Of a stretch of DNA of 64,000 bases, positions 33,160 through 42,200 are shown piece after piece; position 1 is the stretch's first letter; each line of letters starts with the position of its first letter. The stretch is from Halapricum hydrolyticum. GTDB taxonomy: Archaea > Halobacteriota > Halobacteria > Halobacteriales > Haloarculaceae. A model generated the notes under the pieces. It was not told the origin of the DNA, did no database searches, and was given only the letters and a program-made list of their open reading frames with translations. The position numbers were made by a program, and so were the translations under genes. The stretch covers positions 62,001 through 126,000 of the forward strand of contig JAOPKD010000002.1 in NCBI GenBank assembly GCA_025517565.1. The letters are read 5' to 3'.

Positions 33160-34638
33160 TCAGAGCTGTTCGACGAGTGCCTCGTCTTCGGGGAGCACTC
33201 TGACCGGCGTGTTCGCGCCGGCGAACGACAGCGCCTGTTCGAGCTTCGACTCTTTTTGGGCGTGGATGGTCAGCAGCTCCGTCCCCTTCTGGATCCGCTC
33301 GCCCACCCGGCAGTCGAGACAGACGCCCGCACGGATGTCTTTTGGTGCACCGGCTCGCCTTGCGAGCTCGTTGACGCGCCGATTGTCGACGTGTGTCACC
33401 ATGCCGTCGCGGTCTGCAGTGTACGCCGCAACGTGCTGTCCGGGGACGAGGTCGTCGACGCTCACGTCCGGATCGCCGCGCTGTGTGTCGACGATCTCCC
33501 GGAACTTCTCGACCGCGCGGCCGTCAGCGAGTATCTCCCTCGCCGACGCTTCGACGCCGGTCGCGTCGAGCAACATCTGTGCGAGGCGCTCGCTTTTGAT
33601 TCGGAGGTCGTCCGGTCCATCACCCTCCAGAACCGCGAGCACGTCGCGCGCTTCGAGGACCGGTCCGACGCCACGCCCGACCGGTTGTTCTCCCCGCGTG
33701 ATTGCACAGTCAATTTCCATCCCGAGGCCTTGACCGACCCGGTTGAAGTCCCTGGCTATCTCCCGCGCCTCGGACAGGGTCTCGACCTTCGCGCCTTCTC
33801 CGTATGGGATGTCAATGACGACGTGCGTCGACCCGGCGCTTTTCTTCTTCGACAGGACCGACGCGACGATCTGCCCCTTCGGGTCGATCGAGAGCGGCGT
33901 CTCGGCACGGATGATCTTGTCGTCCACCGGCGAGAGGTCGACCGATCCACCCCAGACCATACAGCCGTTCGTCCGGTCGACGATCTCCCGGATCTCTTCG
34001 AGCGTGAACTCCACGTCACAGAATACTTCCAGCGTGTCCGCCGTCCCGGCGGCGGAGGTCACCGCTCGCGAGGAGGTCTTCGGGATCGGTACCCCTGCGG
34101 CAGCCACGATGGCGACGACGATCGGGGTCACCCGATTGCCCGCCACGCCGCCGATCGAGTGTTTGTCCCCAATCGGGGCTTGCTCCCACTCAAGCGTCTC
34201 GCCCACGTCGACCATACACGACGTCAGGCTCTGCATCTCTTCACGTGACAGCCCGTTCGCGAACACGCCCGAGACGAAAGCGCTCAACTCGACGTCGTTC
34301 AGCCGGTCGCGTTCGATGTCCTCGACGATCGTTCGCAACTCCTCGATTTCCAGTTCCTCGCCGACGAGTTTCTCCCTGAGGTGGACGACTGATTCCGGTT
34401 TGTCCGCGACCACGACGTCGACGGGCCCGGTGACGTGGCCGAGTGGTCGCGTGACGCCGAGGACCCCTCTCGATACCAACTCGTCGGTCACCTCGACGAT
34501 TCCCGTCGTCGTCCCGCCGTCGAACTGGATCCGGACCCGGTCGAGCGGATGGACGCCGATCTCGGATGCGTCAGCCGAGTTGAGCAGCACGGTCGGCGTT
34601 CGCGTTCCGATGTCGATCGGCTCTGCCGTGAGTCGCAT
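33160..34638 (-). CDS. deoA: AMP phosphorylase
   Basis: This 492-residue enzyme is of the archaeal nucleoside-monophosphate phosphorylase type, which splits AMP (or CMP, UMP) with phosphate to ribose-1,5-bisphosphate, the start of the archaeal AMP/RuBisCO-III route. An N-terminal about 80-residue domain (MRLTAEPIDIGTRTP) precedes the thymidine-phosphorylase fold: KHSIGGVAGNRVTPIVVAIV, KTSSRAVTSAAGTADTLEV and GGSVDLSPVDDKII. Length about 500 separates it from 430-residue thymidine phosphorylases. The ATG at 34638 gives the family start MRLTAEPIDIG. Confidence 0.9.
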   Translation of the reverse strand: MRLTAEPIDIGTRTPTVLLNSADASEIGVHPLDRVRIQFDGGTTTGIVEVTDELVSRGVLGVTRPLGHVTGPVDVVVADKPESVVHLREKLVGEELEIEELRTIVEDIERDRLNDVELSAFVSGVFANGLSREEMQSLTSCMVDVGETLEWEQAPIGDKHSIGGVAGNRVTPIVVAIVAAAGVPIPKTSSRAVTSAAGTADTLEVFCDVEFTLEEIREIVDRTNGCMVWGGSVDLSPVDDKIIRAETPLSIDPKGQIVASVLSKKKSAGSTHVVIDIPYGEGAKVETLSEAREIARDFNRVGQGLGMEIDCAITRGEQPVGRGVGPVLEARDVLAVLEGDGPDDLRIKSERLAQMLLDATGVEASAREILADGRAVEKFREIVDTQRGDPDVSVDDLVPGQHVAAYTADRDGMVTHVDNRRVNELARRAGAPKDIRAGVCLDCRVGERIQKGTELLTIHAQKESKLEQALSFAGANTPVRVLPEDEALVEQL

Positions 34639-34752
34639 ACCGTAGATAGGTGCGGCCGGCACATCAGGTTGTGTCCTCTCGCGGGAGAGTCTTGCACGGA
34701 CGACGAAACCGGAAGTGGCATTCTTTGCCGGTGACTACGACGAACGGATACG

Positions 34753-35364
34753 ATGAAAGTCTGCGTGCCGAGCCTCGGCGAGGGGGGCCTCGACGACGAC
34801 GTGTCCCAGCACTTCGGACGAGCGCCGACGTATACGGTCTACGACACCGAGACCGACACCGTCGACGTCTACGAAAACGACAGCGACCACCGCGGTGGCA
34901 GTGGATCGCCGCCACAGACGGTCGTCGAGACGGGTGCCGACGCGCTCGTCTGTAGCCACCTCGGACAGCGGGCGATCGAGAAGTTCCACGCGATGGAATT
35001 TCCCGTCTACTGTGGCGCGGACGGAACAGTCCGGGACGCGATCGAGCGTTTTCAGGACGACGGCCTCGAGCGAGCACGGCCCGGCAGCGACAATTGTGGA
35101 GGTGGCCACGGGCACGGTGACGGCGGGCACGGCCATGATTACGCCCACGAGCACGGCCATGACCACGAGAACGGGCACGACCACGACCCTGGCCACGAAC
35201 ACGATCACAATCACGGGCACGACCCTGGCCACGACCACGATGGCAACGATCACGGGCACGACCCTGGCCACGACCACGATGGCAACGATCACGGGCACGA
35301 CCCTGGCCACGACCACGATGGCAACGATCACGGCCACGAACATACTCGTGGAGGCGGTCGATGA
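34753..35364 (+). CDS. NifX/NifB-like (dinitrogenase Fe-Mo cofactor domain) protein with His-rich tail
   Basis: The 203-residue protein has an N-terminal NifX-like domain (residues 1-110: MKVCVPSLGEGGLDDDVSQH, FGRAPTYTVYD, LVCSHLGQRAIEKF), a fold that binds Fe-S or Fe-Mo cofactor fragments. From residue 115 it turns into a His/Gly/Asp tail with about 30 histidines, built partly of three perfect 13-residue repeats (HGHDPGHDHDGND). No nif genes are near. The stop overlaps the ATG of the MBL-fold gene (ATGA). A role in binding nickel, zinc, iron or another metal is inferred. Confidence 0.8.
   Translation: MKVCVPSLGEGGLDDDVSQHFGRAPTYTVYDTETDTVDVYENDSDHRGGSGSPPQTVVETGADALVCSHLGQRAIEKFHAMEFPVYCGADGTVRDAIERFQDDGLERARPGSDNCGGGHGHGDGGHGHDYAHEHGHDHENGHDHDPGHEHDHNHGHDPGHDHDGNDHGHDPGHDHDGNDHGHDPGHDHDGNDHGHEHTRGGGR
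35212..35328 (+). repeat. Three perfect 39-base tandem repeats coding the His-rich tail
   Basis: Units 35212-35250, 35251-35289 and 35290-35328 are identical and in frame (13 codons). Identity at the DNA level means recent expansion. Flanking sequence contains degenerate partial units, showing a longer history of slippage. Confidence 0.92.
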
Positions 35365-36143
35365 CGCGCGTGACAATTCTCTCGGACAACGAGGTCAGCG
35401 GGTCGCGGCCGAAAGGGCTGCGGGCCGAGTGGGGCTTTGCCGCCGACGTCGGTGGACTGCTGTTCGACACCGGGCAGACTGGAATCGCCGCCGACAATGC
35501 CGGCAAGCTGGGGCTGGGTCCCTACGAGACGATCGTGTTGAGCCACGGCCATTACGATCACACGAAGGGGCTTCCGGCGTTCGTCGACGACGTCGAGGAG
35601 ATCTACGTCCACCCGGACGCGTTCGAGCCGAAGTATCACGGCGAGGAGTCCATCGGCCTGCCGTACACCCCGGCGTGGCTCGAATCACACGCGGCGATCA
35701 ATACGCACCGCGACCCCGTCGAAGTGGTCGACGGGATCTACGCACTCGGCGAGGTACCACGCCGTTATCCCGACAGCGCGACCGGCGAACTTCGGGAGCC
35801 TGACGGAACTGCCCGACCCGATCCGGTCCACGACGATCAGTCGATCGTCGTCGATGGCGAGGACGGCCTCGGGCTGGTCCTGGGTTGCTGTCACGCTGGA
35901 CTCCGGAACACGATCGCTCACGCCGAGGACGTCTTCGATCGTCCCGTCCGGACCGTCCTCGGAGGAACCCACCTCCGATCGCCCGACCCCGATGAGCTCG
36001 ATGAGGCCGTCGCCTGGGTCGGCGAACGCGTCGACCGGATCGCGCCCACACATTGCACCGGTCACGACGCCCGCCGGAAACTCGAAGCCGCGTTCGGCGA
36101 GGACTACGAGCGCGTCGGCGTCGGTTCGACGGTCGAACTATGA
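35361..36143 (+). CDS. Metallo-beta-lactamase-fold hydrolase, RFAP-synthase-like subgroup
   Basis: The 260-residue protein carries SHGHYDHTKG (HxHxDH, residues about 60-70), GCCHAGLRNT and a C-terminal CTGHDARR, a two-metal site. The arrangement with FDTGQTG and YETIVLSHGHYDH resembles the subgroup often labelled ribofuranosylaminobenzene-phosphate synthase-like or orphan MBL proteins next to NifX-like genes. Translational coupling with the NifX-like gene suggests a shared process. True substrate is unknown. Confidence 0.82.
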   Translation: MTRVTILSDNEVSGSRPKGLRAEWGFAADVGGLLFDTGQTGIAADNAGKLGLGPYETIVLSHGHYDHTKGLPAFVDDVEEIYVHPDAFEPKYHGEESIGLPYTPAWLESHAAINTHRDPVEVVDGIYALGEVPRRYPDSATGELREPDGTARPDPVHDDQSIVVDGEDGLGLVLGCCHAGLRNTIAHAEDVFDRPVRTVLGGTHLRSPDPDELDEAVAWVGERVDRIAPTHCTGHDARRKLEAAFGEDYERVGVGSTVEL

Positions 36144-36155
36144 TCGTGTTTCGAA

Positions 36156-36168
36156 TACCAATTTGGTA
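36156..36168. promoter_or_regulatory. Palindrome TACCAA-T-TTGGTA upstream of the regulator pair
   Basis: A perfect 6-base inverted repeat with one central base, 13 bases after the MBL gene and 42 bases before the ATG at 36211. Its size and symmetry suit a dimeric winged-helix or DtxR-type metalloregulator. Confidence 0.5.
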
Positions 36169-36210
36169 CTAGCAAAAGGATTATGCTCGCCGACAACCAA
36201 TCGACACGTG

Positions 36211-36549
36211 ATGGCACCCAAACACGAAACCGGTGGCCGAACGGGCAAGGGACGTGGATGCGGGCACCGGCGCGGCGGTCGCGGCGACGTATCCGGGGGC
36301 AAACGCCGCGAGCGCCGGCGCGAGCGCGTTCGCGACGAGGACGGACAGTTCGTCGAGAAGGCCGACAGGCAAGCGGTCCTGAGCGTCTTCGACGCCGTCG
36401 CCGGGCCGGTCGTCACGACGACGGACGTCTCGGACGTGCTCGGCGTGAGTACCGAGTCGGCTCGCCAGAAACTCAACGGACTCGTCGAGCAGGGGGATCT
36501 CCGACGACGCAAGACTGGTCGCACGGTCGTCTACTGGCAAGTCGAATGA
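36211..36549 (+). CDS. Winged-helix DNA-binding protein with basic Gly/Arg-rich N-terminus
   Basis: The 112-residue protein has a very basic start (GGRTGKGRGCGHRRGGRGDV), unusual in an acidic proteome, followed by a winged helix: VLSVFDAVAGPVVTTTDVSD, VSTESARQKLNGLVEQGDL and wing RRRKTGRTVVYW. The N-terminus includes one Cys and two His. It sits between the MBL gene and the DtxR-type gene, 16 bases before the latter, so they form an operon behind the palindrome at 36156. Confidence 0.7.
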   Translation: MAPKHETGGRTGKGRGCGHRRGGRGDVSGGKRRERRRERVRDEDGQFVEKADRQAVLSVFDAVAGPVVTTTDVSDVLGVSTESARQKLNGLVEQGDLRRRKTGRTVVYWQVE

Positions 36550-36565
36550 ACGGACAGGAGGGACA

Positions 36566-37018
36566 ATGAGCGAGTATCCGCCAGCGATCGACACGGAACT
36601 GCCGGTCAGCCCCGGCGAAGGCCGGTACCTCTGTGGGCTGTTGTACCGCACGTTGCTGGACGAGCCGCCGATCGGCAACGGCGAGCTCGCGGAGTATCTC
36701 GGCGTCAGCGGTGCCAGCGTCTCCGAGATGATCGACGCCTTCGACGAGGCCGGGCTGGTCGAGTACGAGCCGTATCGCGGCGCAACGTTAACCGGCGACG
36801 GCGAGCGACTCGCTCGGGAGATTCTCTGGCGACGCTGTGTCGTCAACCGGTTCTTCGATCGGATCGGCGGCATCGATCTGGCGGCCGAACAGGCGTACCA
36901 GATCGGCTGTCTGCTGGGGGAGGCGGACGTCGAAGCGCTCGCGCGGCAGGTTGACCAGCCCTGCCGAACCCGGTGTCTGGCCGACAATGCCGAAGACTGC
37001 GCGGAACTGGCGGTCTGA
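36566..37018 (+). CDS. DtxR/MntR-family metal-dependent repressor
   Basis: The 150-residue protein has an N-terminal winged helix (RYLCGLLYRTLLDEPPIG, LGVSGASVSEMIDAFDEAGL, wing YEPYRGATLTGDGERLA) and a helical dimerisation region (RRCVVNRFFDRIGGIDLA) typical of DtxR proteins. The C-terminus ends CRTRCLADNAEDCAELAV, a three-cysteine cluster reminiscent of Cys-rich archaeal members. No SH3-like third domain is present. A strong AGGAGGG lies at 36556-36562. It presumably senses the metal handled by the upstream NifX/MBL pair. Confidence 0.82.
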   Translation: MSEYPPAIDTELPVSPGEGRYLCGLLYRTLLDEPPIGNGELAEYLGVSGASVSEMIDAFDEAGLVEYEPYRGATLTGDGERLAREILWRRCVVNRFFDRIGGIDLAAEQAYQIGCLLGEADVEALARQVDQPCRTRCLADNAEDCAELAV

Positions 37019-37333
37019 TCGTCGGCCCGCACCCGTTTGTACGCTTCTCGCGTCTCCTCGTTCCGACCGTTTGCGGTACTGGTTGCTCCTCTCGTGTCGC
37101 CGCAGCATTGTATTGTGCGACAGTCCAGCTATTGCAATCTTACAGTCGTGTGCACCTATCCTCGATTCGTGTGTGCCCTCGATACAGTTGTGTACGCCTG
37201 GTCCCGGGCCACTTCCTTTTTATATACCGCCTTCCGTTTCAATTTCGGTATGTTCTTTTCGTTTCTTCGCTCCTAGACTCTCAGATCCGTGTCATAACAT
37301 ATATGGTGACAATATCATAACTGAGGAGAAGCG
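37019..37333. other. AT-rich intergenic region before the lactate operon
   Basis: About 315 bases, clearly poorer in GC than the surroundings, with T-runs (TTTTTATATACC near 37219) and ACATATATGG near 37296, a possible TATA box for the leader ORF and lctP. No RNA gene or protein-coding signal is seen. Confidence 0.5.
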
Positions 37334-37546
37334 ATGCCCGGCCATCCTATCATTCATATAGAATCATGCAATAGATACAAGTGGTTCCAGTTGGACCTTC
37401 GATCCATGCCAGATTTGAACGGGCATGAAACGCGCTCGGACGCTCGTCCGGGCGGTGTCGCTCACGCTCCGATCAACGTGTCCGATGACAGTATACCAGA
37501 GTCACAGGACTCGTGCGATTCAGGCCAGAGAGCGGTGGATCACTGA
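37334..37546 (+). CDS. Possible 70-codon leader ORF upstream of lctP
   Basis: An ATG at 37334 follows a good Shine-Dalgarno GAGGAG (37323-37328). The frame continues for 70 codons and its TGA overlaps the lctP ATG by one base (TGATG). Codon use is much less GC-biased than in neighbours and the sequence matches no family I know (MPGHPIIHIESCNRYKWF). It could be a regulatory leader that couples translation into lctP, or chance. Confidence 0.35.
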   Translation: MPGHPIIHIESCNRYKWFQLDLRSMPDLNGHETRSDARPGGVAHAPINVSDDSIPESQDSCDSGQRAVDH

Positions 37547-39261
37547 TGGTGGGGACGCTCACGCTAGCAGCTCTGGCGGCGACCCCGATCGCGGCGGCGT
37601 TCGCGCTGCTACTGTGGCTTCGCTGGTCGGCAGCACGGGCGATGGGTGTCGGCTGGCTCATCGCGACGGTCCTCGGACTGGCGTACTGGCAGATGGACCC
37701 CACGTGGTTGGTTGCGTCCGCGATCTACGGCGCGCTCGGGGCCATCGACATCATCCTGATCGTGTTCGGTGCGATCTTGCTGATGAACTATCTGGACATC
37801 AGCGGCGCGATTTCGACGATCCGGTGGCACTTCAGCGGGATCGCGACCGACAAGCGGATCCAGTTGCTGTTGATCGGCCTCGGATTCATCACGATCATCG
37901 AGGGTGTCGCCGGGTTTGGCACGCCGGGTGCCCTCGCCGCACCGCTGTTGATCGGTCTGGGGTTTCCGCCGCTGGGCGCGGCCGTGTTCGCGCTGTTCTT
38001 CAACGCGCCGAACCCGCAGTTCGGTGCCGCGGGGACGCCGATTCTCGGCGGCGTCAACGCCGTCATCGATGAGGGAAAGCTCGCGGAAGCGGCCGACCCG
38101 ATCACGCAGGCCGAGTTCCAGGCGCTGGTCTCGGGCTACTCCGGTGTAGTCACCGGACTGACCTTCGCATTCTGGGGCGTGCTGGGGATCTTCCTGCTTG
38201 TGTACTGGTTCGGCAGCGAGCACGAGCGATCCATCCGCGGGGCGGCCCGCGCGACCGTGCCGGTTGCGCCGTTCGCGGTGGTGCTCGGCGTGGTTGCGGG
38301 GCTGACCCAGTGGTCGATCGCGTGGTTCGTCGGGACCGAACTCCCGTCGATTGTCGCCGGGTTCGTCGTGTTCGGGCTCGGACTCGCCATGGCCGATCGG
38401 GGGATCCTCGTCCCCGGGGAGACCTGGACGTTCCCGGAACGGGAATCCTGGTCAGACCTGTGGCTCGGTGGTCTGACGCTCGATAGCATCTCCGGAGACG
38501 AGCCAAAGAAGGAAATGCCCGTGCTGCTGGCCTGGGCACCGTACCTGCTCGTGGGTGTGGTACTGCTGGTCACGCGCTGGCCAACGCTGGATCTCGTCCC
38601 CGTGCTCCAGGAGTTCTCGGTCAGTATCCCGGTCGTGCTAGGCTACAGCGAGCTCGGATGGGAACTGCAGTACCTCTACTTGCCCGGCACGATGCCGTTC
38701 ATTCCCGTTGCGATCCTGACGGGGCTGATCTACCGGATGAACGGCTCGGATACGGCGGAAGCCTGGCGCGAGTCGACCCGGCAGATCGCGCCGGCGGCAC
38801 TGACGCTGGTGATCGTCGTCTCGTTGACCCAGATCATGATCCAGTCTGGCGAAGCGGCATACGTGAACGCCTCTCTCGGCATGATGGGCGCGCTCTCGCA
38901 AGCCGTCGCCTTCGGTGCCGGCGGGGCACTGCCGGCGGTCGCCCCCTGGATCGGCGCGCTCGGCGGGTTCGTCACGGGATCGAACACCGTCTCGGACATC
39001 CTGTTCGCCGCGCTGCAGTACGACGCCGCCGGCGAGGTCGGCATCTCCCGGTCGATCGTCGTCGCGCTCCAGAACGTCGGCGGCGGCATCGGGAACATGA
39101 TCTCCGTCCAGAATATCGCCGCGATCTGTGGCGTGGTCGGGATCACCGGTCGCGAAGGCGACATCCTCCGCAAGACGGTCGTCCCCACGATCCTCTTTGC
39201 GCTGTTTGCCGGCGCTGTCGGAATGGTGCTGGTGTACGTCGTCGCTCCCGGGGCGTTCTAA
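37546..39261 (+). CDS. lctP: L-lactate permease family transporter
   Basis: This 571-residue protein has about 13 transmembrane helices and the LctP family pattern: EGVAGFGTPGALAAPLLIGL near residue 125, FNAPNPQFGAAGTPI, and the C-terminal GALGGFVTGSNTVSDILFAA and VALQNVGGGIGNMISVQNIA. It imports lactate (or glycolate) with protons or sodium. It is followed after 27 bases by a D-lactate dehydrogenase, giving a complete uptake-oxidation operon. The start may be coupled to the leader ORF stop. Confidence 0.9.
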   Translation: MVGTLTLAALAATPIAAAFALLLWLRWSAARAMGVGWLIATVLGLAYWQMDPTWLVASAIYGALGAIDIILIVFGAILLMNYLDISGAISTIRWHFSGIATDKRIQLLLIGLGFITIIEGVAGFGTPGALAAPLLIGLGFPPLGAAVFALFFNAPNPQFGAAGTPILGGVNAVIDEGKLAEAADPITQAEFQALVSGYSGVVTGLTFAFWGVLGIFLLVYWFGSEHERSIRGAARATVPVAPFAVVLGVVAGLTQWSIAWFVGTELPSIVAGFVVFGLGLAMADRGILVPGETWTFPERESWSDLWLGGLTLDSISGDEPKKEMPVLLAWAPYLLVGVVLLVTRWPTLDLVPVLQEFSVSIPVVLGYSELGWELQYLYLPGTMPFIPVAILTGLIYRMNGSDTAEAWRESTRQIAPAALTLVIVVSLTQIMIQSGEAAYVNASLGMMGALSQAVAFGAGGALPAVAPWIGALGGFVTGSNTVSDILFAALQYDAAGEVGISRSIVVALQNVGGGIGNMISVQNIAAICGVVGITGREGDILRKTVVPTILFALFAGAVGMVLVYVVAPGAF

Positions 39262-39288
39262 CTCGAACAGATAACCTCATCCAACACA

Positions 39289-42200
39289 ATGTCACAGAAA
39301 ACACATTCCGATGGCGTCGCGGATCCGGTCGTCGATTCCCGCGCCAATTACGATTATCAGAGTACAGCGGTCGACCAGGAACGTCTCGTCGCGGACCTTC
39401 GGGCCCGCGTCGACGGTGACGTCCGATTCGACACCTATAGCCGACAGCTGTTCGCGACGGACGCGAGCGCCTACGAGCAACTGCCGATCGGCGTCGTCTC
39501 GCCGACTTCGACGGCGGACGTCGTCGCGGTCGTGGAGTATTGCGCCAGCGAAGGGATCCCGATACTCCCGCGTGGCGGCGGGACGAGTCTCGCCGGCCAG
39601 GCGGTCAACGAAGCCGTCGTCCTGGATTTCAAACACTACATGGACGAGTTGCTCGAGGTCGATCCCGACGCGGCGACGGCGCGTGCCCAGCCGGGTGTCA
39701 CGATCGCCCATCTCGATCAGGCGCTCGCACCGCACGACCTCAAGTTCGCCCCTGATCCGGCGTGGGGCGACAAGAGCGTTCTCGGCGGTGCGATCGGGAA
39801 CAACACCACCGGAGCACACTCGCTGAAGTACGGCAAGACCGACGCCTACATCGAGGAATGTGAGGTCGTACTCGCCGACGGCACCAGAACGACGCTCGGG
39901 TGGACCGACGTCGACTCGCTCTCGGATCGTGCACGGGAGGCCGAACAGGACGGCTCTCCGATCGAGGCCCGGCTGTACGCCGAGGTCGAGCGGATCCTTA
40001 CCGAGGACGCCGAGGAAATCGAGCAGCGCTACCCCGACCTGAAGCGCAACGTCTCGGGGTACAACCTCGACATGCTGATCGAAAACGCTCGTGATCGAGG
40101 CGAAGTCAACCTCGCACGGCTGCTGGCCGGCAGCGAGGGGACGCTCGCGATCGTCACCGAGGCGACCGTCTCGCTGGAACCGATTCCGAACGAGACGGCG
40201 GTCGTCCTGTTGACCTACGACGGTGTGATCCCGGCGATGCGCGACGTCGCTCCGATTCTCGAACACGATCCGTCCGCCGTTGAGGTGATGGACGACGTCT
40301 TCCTGGATCTGGCGCGGGACACGTCCGAGTTCTCGAACCTCGTCGCGACGCTGCCCGACGGGACCGATTCGACGCTGCTGGTCGAGTTTTACGCCGACAC
40401 GGCCGAGCAAGCCAGAGAGAAGGTCGCCGACCTGCTCGCCGACCGGCTTCCCGGCCACGACGGGGCGGCCGACCAGCCTCCTGACGCCGGTGGCTCGGAC
40501 GACGTCTACGCCAGCGACGCGCTGGAAGCCTACGACGACGAGCGACAGGCGAAGTTCTGGAAGATGCGAAAGGCCGGACTGCCGATCCTGCTCTCGCGTA
40601 CGACCGACGAGAAACACTGGCCGTTCGTCGAGGACACGGCAGTCCCGCCCGAGAACCTGCCGGAGTACGTCGCCGGCATGCGGGAGATCTTCGACGAGCA
40701 CGACACCTTCGCCGCGTACTACGCCCACGCCGGCCCCGGCGTGTTGCACATCCGGCCCCTGCTGAACCTCAAAGCGGACGACGGTGTCGAAACGATGCGG
40801 GAGATGGCCGATCAGATCACCGATCTGGTCATCGAACACGGCGGATCGGTCTCCGGCGAACACGGCGACGGACGGGCCCGCACGAAGTGGAACCGGAAAC
40901 TCTACGGCGAGGAGCTCTGGGAGACGTTCCGGGACCTCAAGTCGGCGTTCGACCCCGATTGGTTGCTCAATCCCGGGAACGTCTGCGGGGACTTCGACCC
41001 CGGCGAGAACCTCCGGTACGACGCCTCTTACACCTTCGACGCCGACTTCGAACCCGTCCTGAACTGGGAGAACGACAACGGCTTCCAGGGGATGGTTGAA
41101 CTCTGTCACGGCTGTGGCGGGTGTACCGGCCACCAGGACACCACCGGCGGCGTGATGTGTCCGACGTATCGCGCGGCCGACGAGGAGATCACGAGCACGC
41201 GCGGGCGGGCGAACATGCTCCGGTCGGCGATGAACGGGAACCTGCCCGAGGATCCCTTCGACGACGAATTCGTCCACGAGGTGATGGGTCTCTGTATCGG
41301 CTGCAAGGGCTGCAAGAACGACTGCCCCAGCGGCGTCGACATGGCCAAGCTCAAAGCCGAAGTCGTCCACGAGTACCACCAGCGCGAGGGGACGAGTCTG
41401 CGCGACAAGCTGTTCGCGAACGTCGAAACGGTCCTCTGGCTCGGGAGCACCTTCGCACCGCTCTCCAACTGGGCGATGCAGGTTCCCGGCAGCGGACTGG
41501 TGATGGAGAAGGTCCTGGGGATCGCCCAGGAGCGTGATCTCCCGTCGTTCCATCGGACGACGTTCAGAGACTGGATTGACGACCGAGGCGGGACACGCGT
41601 ACCCAGGGCCAGCGCGGCGCGGAAGGCGCTGCTGATAGCCGACCCGTACACGAACTACAGCCACCCCTACGTCGGAAAGGCGGCCGTCCGCGTCCTCGAA
41701 GCCGCCAATATCCACGTCGAAGTTCCCGAGGAAGTGTCCGACAGTGGTCGGCCGGCCTTCTCGAAGAGCATGCTCGATCATGCTCGGGCAACCGCCGAGG
41801 AGAACGTCCGGGCGCTGGAACCGTACGTCGACGACGGCTGGGATATCGTCACCGTCGAGCCGTCCGATGCCGTGATGTATCAGTCGGACTACCTGGATCT
41901 GGTGCCGTCCGACGCGGCGGCGCGGGTCGCGGCCAACACCTACGGCGTCACGGAGTACATCGACATCCACGAACTCGATCGCAACGTCGACTTCGATCCG
42001 CCCGAGGGGTCGCTGTCCTATCACGGCCACTGCCAGCAGAAGGCGACGAAGAAAGACCACCACGCGGCGGCCGTCCTGCGACGGGCCGGCTACGAGGTCG
42101 ACGCCGTCGACTCGGCGTGCTGTGGCATGGCCGGCTCGTTCGGGTACGAGGCCGAACACGTCTCGATGAGCAAGTCGATCGGGTCGATACTGTTCGACCA

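Noticed and set aside
35212..35328. CRISPR-like regular repeats
   Set aside because: Units are directly adjacent without spacers, in frame, and code the His-rich tail.
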